Below the pieces are notes generated by a model that did no database searches, was not told where the DNA came from, and saw only the letters and a list, made by a program, of their open reading frames with translations. The translations under genes were made by a program, and so were the position numbers. Source: 0-14-3-00-41-53 sp041500225 (GTDB lineage Bacteria > Nitrospirota > Thermodesulfovibrionia > Thermodesulfovibrionales > SM23-35). Taken from it: a stretch of DNA of 64,000 nucleotides. Of this stretch, positions 27,743-36,452 are shown one piece after another. The stretch lies in the NCBI GenBank assembly GCA_041500225.1, contig JBGQLV010000007.1, positions 1-64,000 on the forward strand, in the 5' to 3' direction. How positions within the stretch are numbered: the stretch's first letter is position 1; each line of letters opens with the position of its first letter.

Positions 27743-28168
27743 TTAGGCAGATTTGAAAATTGGTTTAAATCCGTGCTTTTCCATCCACCATTGAAAAGTG
27801 TTAATCCCTTGCTTTTCTTGAAGTGCTTTTGAGTTCTTGTAATGCATTAGATACCTGCCTATCAATATTTCATATTCCCTAAAGCTCTCCTTGGTTAATT
27901 TCTCGGAAAGCTGTCTCATAATTTCAAGAAACTCGAACTCTCCTGTTGTAACAGGATAATAGTTTATCTTGAACCATTCCCTGACTGGACATTTACCCTT
28001 TTTTATGCTGTTTTTATATATTCGCCTGAACAAAGAGTCATTCCGATATAGATAATAAAAATCTTTTTCGAGATACTCAAATTTTTCTGGTCTATAATCC
28101 CCTACCTCGTCTTTTAAAGCTTTAAATCTCTCTTCAAGGTCTCTTATATACTCTTTTCTTTTTTCCAC
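27743..28168 (-). CDS. Unknown protein, 141 residues
   Basis: A charged, aromatic-rich helical protein (KFEYLEKDFYYLYRNDSLFRRIYKNSIKKGK, then NTFQWWMEKHGFKPI). SD GGGAGG precedes the ATG. I do not recognise it. It lies between the recombinase and the 71-residue gene, 12 and 27 bases away, apparently in one operon. Confidence 0.65.
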   Translation of the reverse strand: MEKRKEYIRDLEERFKALKDEVGDYRPEKFEYLEKDFYYLYRNDSLFRRIYKNSIKKGKCPVREWFKINYYPVTTGEFEFLEIMRQLSEKLTKESFREYEILIGRYLMHYKNSKALQEKQGINTFQWWMEKHGFKPIFKSA

Positions 28169-28180
28169 GATAACCCTCCC

Positions 28181-28924
28181 TTATACTAAAGCTAACTCTT
28201 TATTGTTAACACGGATATTGCTGTATTGGATTATACCCTTGTATACAGGATTATCTAAGATATACTTTACAGTCCCTGCATACCATTTACCATTTCTTGC
28301 TGTTGGGATACCGCTTTCATTGAGCAGTTGTGCTATATCTCTCAAGCTCATGTCCAGGTCGTTCCTCAATGAGAAAATCATTCTTACGGTCTCTGATGAT
28401 TCAGCATCAATAGAAAGCTGTTTATCCTTGGCCCGGTATCCTAACCCTGGACACCCACCGGCAAACCCACCTTTCCGAGCCTTATTGATCCTTCCACCTG
28501 AAAGCCTCATGGTTATGAAAGCCTTCTCTAACTCAGATACAATCCCCATGAACTGCCTGAAAGCCTTACGCATAGGGTCATTGCTGCATATGTCAGGCTC
28601 TTTGACCGAGACAAGGGCTCTATTCATGCCCTGTAGCTTCCTTAGAAGGTGTTCTTGAATATATAGGTCACGCGCCAAGCGATCCAGCTTGTAAATAAGA
28701 ACACCGTCTAAATCTGTCTGTGATTCAAGGTAATCGAACATCTCAGATAGTCCGGGACGGTTGTCAAGGTCTTTGGCTCCTGACAAGCCATTGTCACTAA
28801 ATATTTCAACAAGAGTATGTCCGTTTAATTCTGCATACTCAAGCAATGCTGCTCTTTGTATTTCAATAGTTTCCGCTTCTTTTTGATTCTCGGTGCTGAC
28901 CCTTGCATAACCTACAAGTCTCAT
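28181..28924 (-). CDS. Serine recombinase (resolvase/invertase N-terminal plus Recombinase domain)
   Basis: A DNA recombinase of 247 residues. The catalytic domain has YARVSTENQ with the active Ser and YKLDRLARD with the Arg positions. The Recombinase domain follows (SLRDIAQLLNESGIPTARNGKWYAGTVKYILDNPVYKG), the part that binds DNA in large serine recombinases; the zinc ribbon and coiled coil are absent, so the gene is short for that group. It is extra to the tyrosine integrase. It may resolve or invert DNA or be a second integration enzyme. SD AGAAAGGAG lies upstream. Confidence 0.85.
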   Translation of the reverse strand: MRLVGYARVSTENQKEAETIEIQRAALLEYAELNGHTLVEIFSDNGLSGAKDLDNRPGLSEMFDYLESQTDLDGVLIYKLDRLARDLYIQEHLLRKLQGMNRALVSVKEPDICSNDPMRKAFRQFMGIVSELEKAFITMRLSGGRINKARKGGFAGGCPGLGYRAKDKQLSIDAESSETVRMIFSLRNDLDMSLRDIAQLLNESGIPTARNGKWYAGTVKYILDNPVYKGIIQYSNIRVNNKELALV

Positions 28925-28943
28925 GATGTTGTCTCCTTTCTGT

Positions 28944-29030
28944 TTATAAGAGTTTTTTTAAAATCTTTACTACTGAACGGATAAGAAAAATCCATAAGGT
29001 AATTGAGACAATAACGTCAATAACGTTCAT
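28944..29030 (-). CDS. Very small hydrophobic membrane peptide, 28 residues
   Basis: Starts MNVIDVIVSI and ends KILKKLL, with a single hydrophobic span between. It has a strong SD (GGGAGGTGACAGT before ATG) and its stop is 19 bases before the recombinase start, so it heads that operon. The sequence looks like a small membrane peptide, but its role (toxin, holin-like, regulator) is unknown. Confidence 0.45.
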   Translation of the reverse strand: MNVIDVIVSITLWIFLIRSVVKILKKLL

Positions 29031-29594
29031 ACTGTCACCTCCCTTTGTTTGATGCCTGCGGTAGCAGGGCATTGCAAAAAAATTCTGTAGTAAACACCTT
29101 GATAATCAATGCTGTTCTAAAAGTGACCGCAAAAAGGGACATATAGTAAACGGGTTAATGTCATGATGAAACACAGTTTTAGTTTTTTTTGGCTGTTTTC
29201 TTTGATAAATGGTACATTCACATTTCGGCACAGAAACCCGTGTTAGATTGCATAGAGCGGAGAAAGGCAAGATGTATAAAAAATACATATTTTTAATACA
29301 CGGCTCCCGTTCAAGTGCTTCTACAGGTCTTGAAGTCCTCAGAAATGAATCAGAGTTGTCAAAGAACAAAGCATGGAGACCACCCTTCGGTTTAATCTCT
29401 AATACCCTATGTGTTGGCCTCGTTAAAGGATGCACTCTCACTCCGCGGAGCAAGGTAAGGTCTAAGAAAACATCGACAGAAGGCAGTAAGACGCATATAG
29501 GTGTGGTTACGTCTTTGAGGCTGGTTATGGCTTACAAGGGACTGAGATTAGCTGATCTAAGAAATTCTGAAATAAATTTTGGAAAGGAGAGATT
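29031..29594. other. Gene-poor segment with IS-end-like sequence and doubtful frames
   Basis: No convincing gene. AAAAGTGACCGCAAAAAGGG at about 29118 looks like the end of an insertion sequence. Overlapping frames on both strands (29106-29453 minus; 29209-29607 plus) have low-complexity, basic products without recognisable domains. The plus frame runs 13 bases into the next gene. It may be a degraded insertion or a non-coding RNA. Confidence 0.35.
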
Positions 29595-30548
29595 ATGGCG
29601 GAGATAACAGCGGTAGAACGATTAGAGAGAGCAAGAAAAAGTTTAGAAATCTCACAGGATAGGCTGGTTGAAATCAATGCAAGGTTGCCGATTCTATCGC
29701 GGGAGCTTGAGGAACTGATTGTTACGAATGAAATTCACGGATACAAGGGCAGAACTATTGAGAAAGTTAGAGATGAGATAGCGAACCTTAAAAAAGAAAA
29801 AGACATTTTAGAACAGACAATCGTTGCCTTACAAAAGAGGTTGCCGGAGCTTGAAAAAGAGGCAAGGATAGAGATAGCCTCTTCCGAGACGGTTGCTGAA
29901 TATAAGATAGCCTTAATTGCTCTTTCAGACCTGATAAAAGAAGTCCCTGCCCTGGATGAACTGAAAGCGGCTGTCAGTAAGATCCAGAGATTCGCTGAAA
30001 CATTAGAAAATAGACAAAAGCAATTTTTTTCTCTTTCTCAAAAACTCAATCAAACTATGATAGAAGAAAAATTGTCGTCTGTTGGCAGTGTGGACATTGA
30101 AACTTTACGGACAAATGCAGGGAACTTGATTTACGAAGAAATCTTAGCTCTTTCTGACGGATTAATTGACCTATCAAATGAATTGAATTCGCTGCAATTT
30201 TTCTTGTTTAAAACAAGCACTGCCGCACTTGTTATTACAGATTTGCCCTTACCACATATTGAAGAAGAATGTGCTTGCCACAAGCACAGGAGGGGATTTA
30301 GACCAATGGAAGGTTGGATCTTGTTGGAATACCGACAAGACCCGGAATACTTCAACAAATGGGATTGGGTCTTAGTAGAAAAAGAGAGCGGGTTTAAGAA
30401 CAAACCGTTTTTTCCTTGCGAGCGCAAACACCCCACTGTTCATAAGAAAAAGCCGGAATTGAGACCCTCAGACATACAGGGGCAAATGGTTTACAACGAC
30501 AATGAAGCTGCTGACAAAAGCATTACACCCGTTGAAGACGGTTTGTAA
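29595..30548 (+). CDS. Coiled-coil protein of unknown function, 317 residues
   Basis: Long heptad-rich coiled coil over residues about 1-200 (ERARKSLEISQDRLVEINARL, then EIANLKKEKDILEQTIVALQKRL). A CACHKHRRG cluster near residue 235 could bind metal, and a basic C-terminal part with PFFPCERKHP follows. Strong GGAGAG SD. It might be structural or scaffold-like; the family is unknown. Followed at 29 bases by a second small coiled-coil gene. Confidence 0.65.
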   Translation: MAEITAVERLERARKSLEISQDRLVEINARLPILSRELEELIVTNEIHGYKGRTIEKVRDEIANLKKEKDILEQTIVALQKRLPELEKEARIEIASSETVAEYKIALIALSDLIKEVPALDELKAAVSKIQRFAETLENRQKQFFSLSQKLNQTMIEEKLSSVGSVDIETLRTNAGNLIYEEILALSDGLIDLSNELNSLQFFLFKTSTAALVITDLPLPHIEEECACHKHRRGFRPMEGWILLEYRQDPEYFNKWDWVLVEKESGFKNKPFFPCERKHPTVHKKKPELRPSDIQGQMVYNDNEAADKSITPVEDGL

Positions 30549-30577
30549 TAAATAATCAGTAAAAGGAGATAAAGAAG

Positions 30578-30775
30578 ATGGTTGAAGAAAAATTGAATGA
30601 ATTGAAAGGGAAGCTAAATCAGCTTGATACCGCGCTGGAAAGGAAAGACAAAGTCATAGGTGTGTTAGCAGAAGAGAACAAGAAATTGAAAGCACAACTA
30701 AAAGATGATGAACCCGGGGCCTCCTACGCTGCCGAAAACGCGGAATTGATAAAACAGCACTTAAGGGAAAAATAG
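30578..30775 (+). CDS. Small coiled-coil protein, 65 residues
   Basis: Heptad-rich (EEKLNELKGKLNQLDTALERK) with a leucine-type periodicity and a short tail. AAAGGAG precedes the ATG. It follows the large coiled-coil gene and may interact with it. Unknown function. Confidence 0.55.
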   Translation: MVEEKLNELKGKLNQLDTALERKDKVIGVLAEENKKLKAQLKDDEPGASYAAENAELIKQHLREK

Positions 30776-30916
30776 TCTGTAGCCGCCGGAAAGGCATAGC
30801 CAGTGCTAAAGACCTCCGTCCGGTCGGTGGCAAGGTCGATGCTCCTTGCCTTGGGTCCATACGGGGGCTGCCTCTATTTACCGGGGGGCCATTAATTTTG
30901 TGGCCCCCTGCTTTTT
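30776..30916 (+). ncRNA. GC-rich structured leader with attenuator-like hairpin
   Basis: Between the coiled-coil gene and the TPR gene is a GC-rich stretch with hairpins GGCAAGG/CCTTGCC (30829-30850) and GACC/GGTC, ending in GGGGGCCA/TGGCCCCC (30884-30908) followed by TGCTTTTTC just before the next start. The last hairpin is terminator-like. This looks like a regulatory RNA or attenuator. It does not fit a riboswitch class I can identify. Confidence 0.5.
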
Positions 30917-30930
30917 CAGAAAGGAATGAT

Positions 30931-32385
30931 ATGAATATTGACAAAGCAAATCGCAGGGCTATCTTGTTGTATGAAGCAGGGGAAGTGGCCGAGGCGGCAA
31001 TCATATTCGGAAAGGTCTTGCAGAAAAAACCATATAATCTTACCGCCAATCTCTATATGGGAGACAATTGCATAAAGGGGGAAAATTTTGGGGCAGCCGT
31101 GACGTATTTTAAACGCGTTTTAAAAAGTGATGTTCTTCGTCGCGATAGCTCCGCACTTTTGGCCGTTTACTGTGGTTTAGGCTCGTCCCTCTGGAAAACA
31201 GGGCTTTATGAGGAAGCGACAGTTTATCATGAAAAGGCGATCAACCTTGCTCCGGAGGATCCAAAAAACTTTTTTAGTTATTATAATCTCGGACTGGCTA
31301 ATTACGAGAGAGGGATCTTCGACGAGGCTGGGAGAAATTTCAGAAAGGCATCAGAATTAAATCCTGAAGACCCTCGTCCACATGCGAACTTAGCTCACAT
31401 ACTTCTTTTAAACGGCAATTTTCAAGAAGGTTGGGAAGAGAGCGAATTTTGGGTAGAAATACCCGGTAAGGCCATGCCTTCTTTCTGCGTTTCCATTGAT
31501 GAATGGGATGGGTCACCTTTGACGGGGGAAAAGATATTTATTGGTTCCGATCATCATGTTGGGGATATGATAATGTGGGCTTCCTGCTTTGAAAAAATAA
31601 TTGACCAGGCAGATTTCTGTCTTGTGGAATGCGACCAAAGGCTTATCCCACTTTTCAAGCGGTCATTCCCAAAAACGGAATTTATAAAAATACTCTCGTT
31701 TAAAGAAGTTAATGAGCACACTATAAAGAAAATCGATGCCATGGACTGGACTATTGCAGCGGACCGTATCCCGAAGTTCATGCGTCCTGACATCAATAGT
31801 TTCCCGAGAAAAAAGTCATATCTTATTCCGGATCCCGAGAAGGTCGCAGATTGGCGGAATCGCCTTAAATCACTCGGAGAGGGTCTTAAAGTTGGCATCT
31901 CCTGGCGGGGCGGCAGTGTACCCATTATAATGAAAAAGAGATCGACAACACTAATGCAATGGGCCCCAATTCTTAGAATACCCGGAGTGCATTTCATCAA
32001 TTTGCAGTATGGCGATTGCCATAATGACCTACAGGAAATAAAAGAAAGCCTTGGTATAACGATTCACGATTGGGATGATGTAGATCCACTTAAAGACTTG
32101 GAAACTTCTGCAGCTCAGATTGTAGTTCTTGACTTGATCATTTCTGTTGACAATACAACCGTTCACATGTCCGGCGCCTTGGGAGTCCCAACCTGGGTAC
32201 TATTGCCCTATATTTGCAACTGGCGCTGGCTCAGAGATGTTGAAGATAGCTACTGGTATCCGAGCCTGAGATTAGTAAGACAAAAAAACATTGATGATTT
32301 TGATGAACTTATTACCGGCGTTGCTTTCGATCTATTGAAGCTCATAGAGACAGAGGGTTGTGAAAATCAATTTTTCCCCGTGTAA
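30931..32385 (+). CDS. TPR protein with glycosyltransferase-like C-terminal domain
   Basis: A 484-residue protein. Residues about 1-160 form TPR repeats (for example YYNLGLANYERGIFDEAGRNFRKASELNPEDPRPHANLAHILL). The rest resembles the heptosyltransferase-like domain often fused to TPRs in flagellin or O-antigen glycosylation: EWDGSPLTGEKIFIGSDHHVGDMIMWASCF and ISVDNTTVHMSGALGVPTW. It may glycosylate a protein or surface sugar. Start at 30931 (MNIDKANRR) has AAAGGAAT before it; an upstream ATG lies in the hairpin. It is the largest cargo gene of the element. Confidence 0.75.
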   Translation: MNIDKANRRAILLYEAGEVAEAAIIFGKVLQKKPYNLTANLYMGDNCIKGENFGAAVTYFKRVLKSDVLRRDSSALLAVYCGLGSSLWKTGLYEEATVYHEKAINLAPEDPKNFFSYYNLGLANYERGIFDEAGRNFRKASELNPEDPRPHANLAHILLLNGNFQEGWEESEFWVEIPGKAMPSFCVSIDEWDGSPLTGEKIFIGSDHHVGDMIMWASCFEKIIDQADFCLVECDQRLIPLFKRSFPKTEFIKILSFKEVNEHTIKKIDAMDWTIAADRIPKFMRPDINSFPRKKSYLIPDPEKVADWRNRLKSLGEGLKVGISWRGGSVPIIMKKRSTTLMQWAPILRIPGVHFINLQYGDCHNDLQEIKESLGITIHDWDDVDPLKDLETSAAQIVVLDLIISVDNTTVHMSGALGVPTWVLLPYICNWRWLRDVEDSYWYPSLRLVRQKNIDDFDELITGVAFDLLKLIETEGCENQFFPV

Positions 32386-32822
32386 AGGTCATGAATATAT
32401 TCATAGGCTTCCTTTATCTCCAATCGATAGAACTCCTTCAATTCTTGTATTTCGTTTTTGAGTCTCTTTGGAACCTTTCCTTTGTAATATTTGATCATCT
32501 CAGAATTTAGAGAATCGATTTCTTTGCCCAGATTGTTAGATTCTTTTTCTGCATTTTTGCTGGCATCCTCAGCATGATAGATTTCTTCTCTCATGTTACT
32601 TGGTATTCTTCCACTATATTGTATCTCTATAGCTTTTCGTTTTCTCAGTCCTTGTTCTGTTATTGCTGTACTTTTAAGTTCGTGTGCCTTTTCAATAATA
32701 TCCAATCTATAAGCCCTTATTCTTTTTGAATAATCGTCCTGAATTTCATCTGCATATGCCAGATTGCAAAAAAAATAACCCGTCAAGATCATAACCCAAA
32801 ATAATGATTTCCCATTAATCAT
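32367..32822 (-). CDS. Secreted helical protein of unknown function, 151 residues
   Basis: A signal peptide (about residues 1-24, ending CNLAYADE) is followed by a highly charged helical chain (SKNAEKESNNLGKEIDSLNSE). It converges on and overlaps the TPR gene by 19 bases. AGGAGG precedes the ATG. Probably periplasmic or membrane-associated. Family unknown. Confidence 0.65.
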   Translation of the reverse strand: MINGKSLFWVMILTGYFFCNLAYADEIQDDYSKRIRAYRLDIIEKAHELKSTAITEQGLRKRKAIEIQYSGRIPSNMREEIYHAEDASKNAEKESNNLGKEIDSLNSEMIKYYKGKVPKRLKNEIQELKEFYRLEIKEAYEYIHDLYTGKN

Positions 32823-32999
32823 AAGATCCTCCTATTTCATAATTTTGGTCGATCGACTCCCAAATGACCTACCAAATCGTCAAGAAAACCACCTCTTATC
32901 TTATCCCCTCTTGGAAAAATTTATAGCACTATTGCAAAATATTTACAAGAAAATTTTAAAAAATTATTGGTTTTCTTGCTGATAAGAAGAAGACCAAAA

Positions 33000-33968
33000 T
33001 CAGGCAGAAGATCCAGTTAATTCTCTGATTCTATATTCTCTCTGCCGACATTTTTTTTCATAGCAATACTTTCTCTGCTGCTCAGTTAATGCCTCAAAAC
33101 TACGTTTACAACAAAGGCAGGTTTTGTAAACAGGAGTTTCATTGCTAATAATTTTCTTTGAAAGTTTTTTAAACAACGAAATAAAACTTTTATTGTCAAC
33201 AAGTATCCGGCAGTCTTTTTTTACCAGCCCTGCTTTTTTCAGCCTTTCTATATATGTCTTTTGTAATTGAGGCTTTTCTATCTCTTTGATTCTTCTATTT
33301 ACCTTTTGTTCCACCTTCTCTTTAAGCCTTTTCCGTTCTCTGTCCTTAACCTTGTTATTCGAAATAAGGTTTATCTTCGATAGCATTTCTTTTTTAATGA
33401 TTGTTTTGTACATAGGAATATCGTGCTTTTTAATTATTTTGACAATATCGCTTTCAGAGTCCCTTTCTTCACCAGCGCGCAATTGCACATAAAAAGTCAA
33501 AGAATCATCTTTGTTTCTTGGTGTGCCCCTTTTTTCCCTAACAAGAAACGCCCACCTATTTTTTTTTGCGACCTTGATGTATATGACATTTACGATCTCC
33601 CACAGTATTTTAAAAATGGCTTTATGCGGGTAAATAGAATCATACCAACTCTTGCCTTCTTGAGATTCCCTTCCTAAGCTCTTTGTAATAAGCCATAAAT
33701 CTTTTTCAATTTTGAGAGGCAAATTGTATTCAAGCCTGACTAATTTTCTCTCGTAATCTATTTCAAGATCAGAGTTAAGTGGAATCTGAGAACCTACGAT
33801 GAGTCTTTCAAAGAGACTATCGCTGAGTTTAGGCAATTTATTTTCTTCGAAATAATCAGTCAGTTTCTGCCTCATATTATGCTTTTTTGTTATGCCTTTT
33901 AGAGCCTTAGTTGTAAAGGCTTTGCAAGCGTTACATCTTTTTAAAGCTCTTGTTTGATTCACTTTCAT
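33000..33968 (-). CDS. Unknown protein with C-terminal zinc finger, 322 residues
   Basis: Basic protein with an N-terminal pair CNACKAF and a C-terminal CLCCKRSFEALTEQQRKYC plus KKCRQREYR, which resembles a treble-clef zinc finger of the CGNR-like kind. The middle is mixed alpha/beta and unrecognised. It is divergent from the AbrB-like gene, 43 bases apart. It could be a replication or regulatory protein of the element. Confidence 0.6.
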   Translation of the reverse strand: MKVNQTRALKRCNACKAFTTKALKGITKKHNMRQKLTDYFEENKLPKLSDSLFERLIVGSQIPLNSDLEIDYERKLVRLEYNLPLKIEKDLWLITKSLGRESQEGKSWYDSIYPHKAIFKILWEIVNVIYIKVAKKNRWAFLVREKRGTPRNKDDSLTFYVQLRAGEERDSESDIVKIIKKHDIPMYKTIIKKEMLSKINLISNNKVKDRERKRLKEKVEQKVNRRIKEIEKPQLQKTYIERLKKAGLVKKDCRILVDNKSFISLFKKLSKKIISNETPVYKTCLCCKRSFEALTEQQRKYCYEKKCRQREYRIRELTGSSA

Positions 33969-34011
33969 AGGTTAACATTTAAGCATAAAAAAGTAAACAA
34001 AGGAGCTAAAA

Positions 34012-34191
34012 ATGAAAGCACATCCGAAGGCAAAAAACATTGTTCTGAAACTACGCAGAGCTGTCAGGCACGGCCTCACGATTTATGTTTCGCTGCCATC
34101 TGAATTCGTTAAGAGAAATAACATTGAGCCTGGGGAAGATTTGGTTGTAATTGCATCGAACACCACGGTTCAGATTATGAAGCCGAGGTAA
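34012..34191 (+). CDS. AbrB/SpoVT-like DNA-binding protein, 59 residues
   Basis: A small protein with the swapped-hairpin pattern TIYVSLPSEFVKRNNIEPGEDLVVIASNTTVQIM, close to the AbrB/MazE family. AGGAG precedes the ATG. Ends 6 bases before the primase-polymerase gene, so they are probably cotranscribed. It may repress the element's genes or the divergent neighbour. Confidence 0.75.
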   Translation: MKAHPKAKNIVLKLRRAVRHGLTIYVSLPSEFVKRNNIEPGEDLVVIASNTTVQIMKPR

Positions 34192-34197
34192 GGAATT

Positions 34198-35823
34198 ATG
34201 GCAGAAAATAACAAGAAACTTCAGGCTTTGGCTTATGCTGAAAGGCTTGGTTTTTCGATCATCCCGGTCGGCAAAAATAAAAAGCCTCTCATAAAGTGGG
34301 AAGCATATCAAAAACAGAAAGCAAGCCCAGATGAAATAAAGAATTGGTGGGTCAAATGGCCGGATGCAAATATAGGGATCGTTACAGGTATGATCTCAAA
34401 CCTCGCGGTAATTGATGTTGACACCGAAGAAGGCAAAGAGGCGATACAGGGATATATCCCCGAGAGTTTGATCATGCCGGTCTGTAGCACTCCCAAAAGC
34501 GGTCAGCATATGTATTTCACCTGTCCTGACGAGAAGCTCACAAATAATGCCAGGGTGGTCCCGGGCTGTGACCTGCGAGCAAACGGCGGTTACGTCGTGT
34601 GTCCGCCTTCAGATAATGGCAACGGTCAAGCCTATGCTTTTCTAAAGGGGTTATCGCCTTTCGAGATTGACAGGCCAGCACTCCCGGAGGCGTATTTGTC
34701 TTTCATAAAGAATGCATCTTGTATTAATACTTGTTCTTGTATTAAGGGGGGTATGGGGGGGGATGAAAAACCCCTGTTTATAGAAGGGCACCGGAATGAA
34801 GACCTTTTTCATATTGCTCATTGTCTAACAAAAGGGAGTGCAAAAAGGTATGAGGCTGAGCAAGTCCTTAAAATAATTGCAAAAAACTGTATTCCACCCT
34901 ATCCCGAAAAAGAGATTGAAACAATAATCCAAAGTGCTTTAGACCGAAAAGTTCGGGGCGAATCTGGCCTGACTGATGACATAAAGCGTATCATTTCGTT
35001 TCAAGACGGTTTCTTTCACGTAGCCGATTTAGTCAAGCAGTATCAAGAGTATCAAAACATAACTGATGTTTCAAATAGTATCAAAAATCAAGTAAGGGTA
35101 ATTGTAAAAAGATTAAGGGATGACGGAATAATTCAAAAGGAGGGAAAGAAAGAAGGGATTTACCGGCGCGTTGATGAAATATCTGATGTTATAGATTGGG
35201 AGAACGCCGATGTTAAACCCTTAGAAATAGCATGGCCTTTTAATATCGAGGACTACTTTAATACCTACAAAAAAAATATCGCAGTCGTAGCCGGTAGCCC
35301 TGATGCCGGGAAAACCGCTTTTCTTCTAAACTTTGCAGCCATGAATGTCAAAAAGCATGAAACACATTTTTTTTCCTGCGAAATGGGAGCAATAGAATTA
35401 AAAAGCAGAATAATGAAATTCGATTCTCAGAGTCGAGAGAACTTTAAAAAAGTTAGGTTCTATGAACGGACTTCAAATTTTGTAGATGTCATTAGGCCGG
35501 ATAAGGTCAATATCATCGACTACATTGAACTCACCGAAGATTTCTGGAAGGTCACTCTTTATATTAAAGAAATATTCGATAAGCTCACATCGGGGATCGC
35601 GGTTATAGCCTTACAAAAGAAACGAGGGCAACAGGTAGCAATAGGAGGGGAAGGCTCGCTGCAGAAGCCTCGACTTTACCTTGCAATGGATTCAGGAAGG
35701 TTACAGATCGTCAAAGCTAAGAACTGGGCGCATGACGGAATAAACCCGACTAATTTAGTGATGAATTTCAAACTTGTGCAGGGGTGCGGATTCATACCTA
35801 AAGGTACTTGGGAGAGAAACTAA
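34198..35823 (+). CDS. Primase-polymerase/RecA-fold ATPase replication protein
   Basis: A 541-residue replication protein. The N-terminal primase-polymerase (bifunctional DNA primase/polymerase) domain covers about 1-180 with GFSIIPVGKNKKPL, NIGIVTG, VIDVDTEEG and a STPKSGQHMYF segment. A primase C-terminal helical part follows (KRYEAEQVLKIIAKNCIPPYPEKEI), then a winged-helix stretch and an ATPase domain with Walker A AGSPDAGKT and a B-like segment near ALQKKR. It probably replicates the excised element. A G-rich in-frame stretch (KGGMGGDEK) sits between domains. Confidence 0.82.
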   Translation: MAENNKKLQALAYAERLGFSIIPVGKNKKPLIKWEAYQKQKASPDEIKNWWVKWPDANIGIVTGMISNLAVIDVDTEEGKEAIQGYIPESLIMPVCSTPKSGQHMYFTCPDEKLTNNARVVPGCDLRANGGYVVCPPSDNGNGQAYAFLKGLSPFEIDRPALPEAYLSFIKNASCINTCSCIKGGMGGDEKPLFIEGHRNEDLFHIAHCLTKGSAKRYEAEQVLKIIAKNCIPPYPEKEIETIIQSALDRKVRGESGLTDDIKRIISFQDGFFHVADLVKQYQEYQNITDVSNSIKNQVRVIVKRLRDDGIIQKEGKKEGIYRRVDEISDVIDWENADVKPLEIAWPFNIEDYFNTYKKNIAVVAGSPDAGKTAFLLNFAAMNVKKHETHFFSCEMGAIELKSRIMKFDSQSRENFKKVRFYERTSNFVDVIRPDKVNIIDYIELTEDFWKVTLYIKEIFDKLTSGIAVIALQKKRGQQVAIGGEGSLQKPRLYLAMDSGRLQIVKAKNWAHDGINPTNLVMNFKLVQGCGFIPKGTWERN

Positions 35824-35840
35824 AACAAGGGAGGTCTAAG

Positions 35841-36035
35841 ATGCAATTGGACATGGCAAAACCAATCGAAGAATTAAAGATTGAGGATCGGATTTATAAA
35901 ATCCTCATGGCTCATGGTATTCGTAAAGGAAGCGGGGTCTACAAAGATTATGAAAAAGCAAAAACAATTATTGAAAGACATAATTTTTCTTACGATGTCG
36001 CAATAAAAGAAATTTGTGAATATTTAGAAATCTGA
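35841..36035 (+). CDS. Small unknown protein, 64 residues
   Basis: Starts MQLDMAKPIEELKIEDRI with GGGAGG 9 bases before the ATG; a longer frame from 35808 overlaps the upstream gene without support. The helical product (YEKAKTIIERHNFSYDVAIKEICEYLE) is not recognised. In operon with the primase-polymerase and the sigma-like gene. Confidence 0.6.
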   Translation: MQLDMAKPIEELKIEDRIYKILMAHGIRKGSGVYKDYEKAKTIIERHNFSYDVAIKEICEYLEI

Positions 36036-36038
36036 TAT

Positions 36039-36452
36039 GTGGCAGATACAAGAATAGTGGATAGCTTTGACTACATGAGGAAATCCAGAGCGATCTCCCG
36101 GGGCGATAACGAGGCGCACCACAAGGGCAACGCCTATGATCAAATACCGGCAGAATCTAATTTTTTCCGTGCCGATAAATTCTTACTTAAAGGAGAAACA
36201 GCGAAAAGCGACCAAATCACAGAAGAAGTTGAATCTCCGACAGATTGCACTATTCGGCAGCGCTATATTTGTCTTTCAGACGCTCTCAAGCTTTTACGAA
36301 ATCAAATGTCAGAAAGGGACGCCCTTATCTTCATTGCCCGGTTTTATTACAAGTTAAAACTCAAAGACCTTGAATCTATCTTCCGGCTTGATCTCTCGAA
36401 CATTTCAAGAGTTGCTCAGAAGGCTGAACGAAAGCTAAAGGTCAGAGGATGA
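36039..36452 (+). CDS. Sigma-70 region-4-like HTH protein
   Basis: A 137-residue protein with GTG start. Its C-terminal half resembles a region-4/ECF-type HTH (LSDALKLLRNQMSERDALIFIARFYYKLKLKDLESIFRLDLSNISRVAQKAERKLK). The N-terminal part is charged and unknown. It may control late genes of the element or act as a replication-control regulator. Its stop overlaps the next start (ATGATG). Confidence 0.65.
   Translation: MADTRIVDSFDYMRKSRAISRGDNEAHHKGNAYDQIPAESNFFRADKFLLKGETAKSDQITEEVESPTDCTIRQRYICLSDALKLLRNQMSERDALIFIARFYYKLKLKDLESIFRLDLSNISRVAQKAERKLKVRG

Noticed and set aside
29106..29453. Minus-strand frame of 115 residues
   Set aside because: No recognisable domain, no SD and overlap with an equally weak plus-strand frame; listed only as an uncertain segment.
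30776..30883. c-di-GMP (GEMM) riboswitch in the leader of the TPR gene
   Set aside because: Some stretches (AAAGACC, GGAAAGGC) recall the motif, but the conserved core and order are missing.
28925..31000. Retron or diversity-generating retroelement
   Set aside because: No reverse transcriptase gene and no template/variable repeat pair is present.
30654..31049. Minus-strand frame of 131 residues over the leader and TPR gene
   Set aside because: Antisense to a supported gene and a structured leader; basic, low-complexity product.
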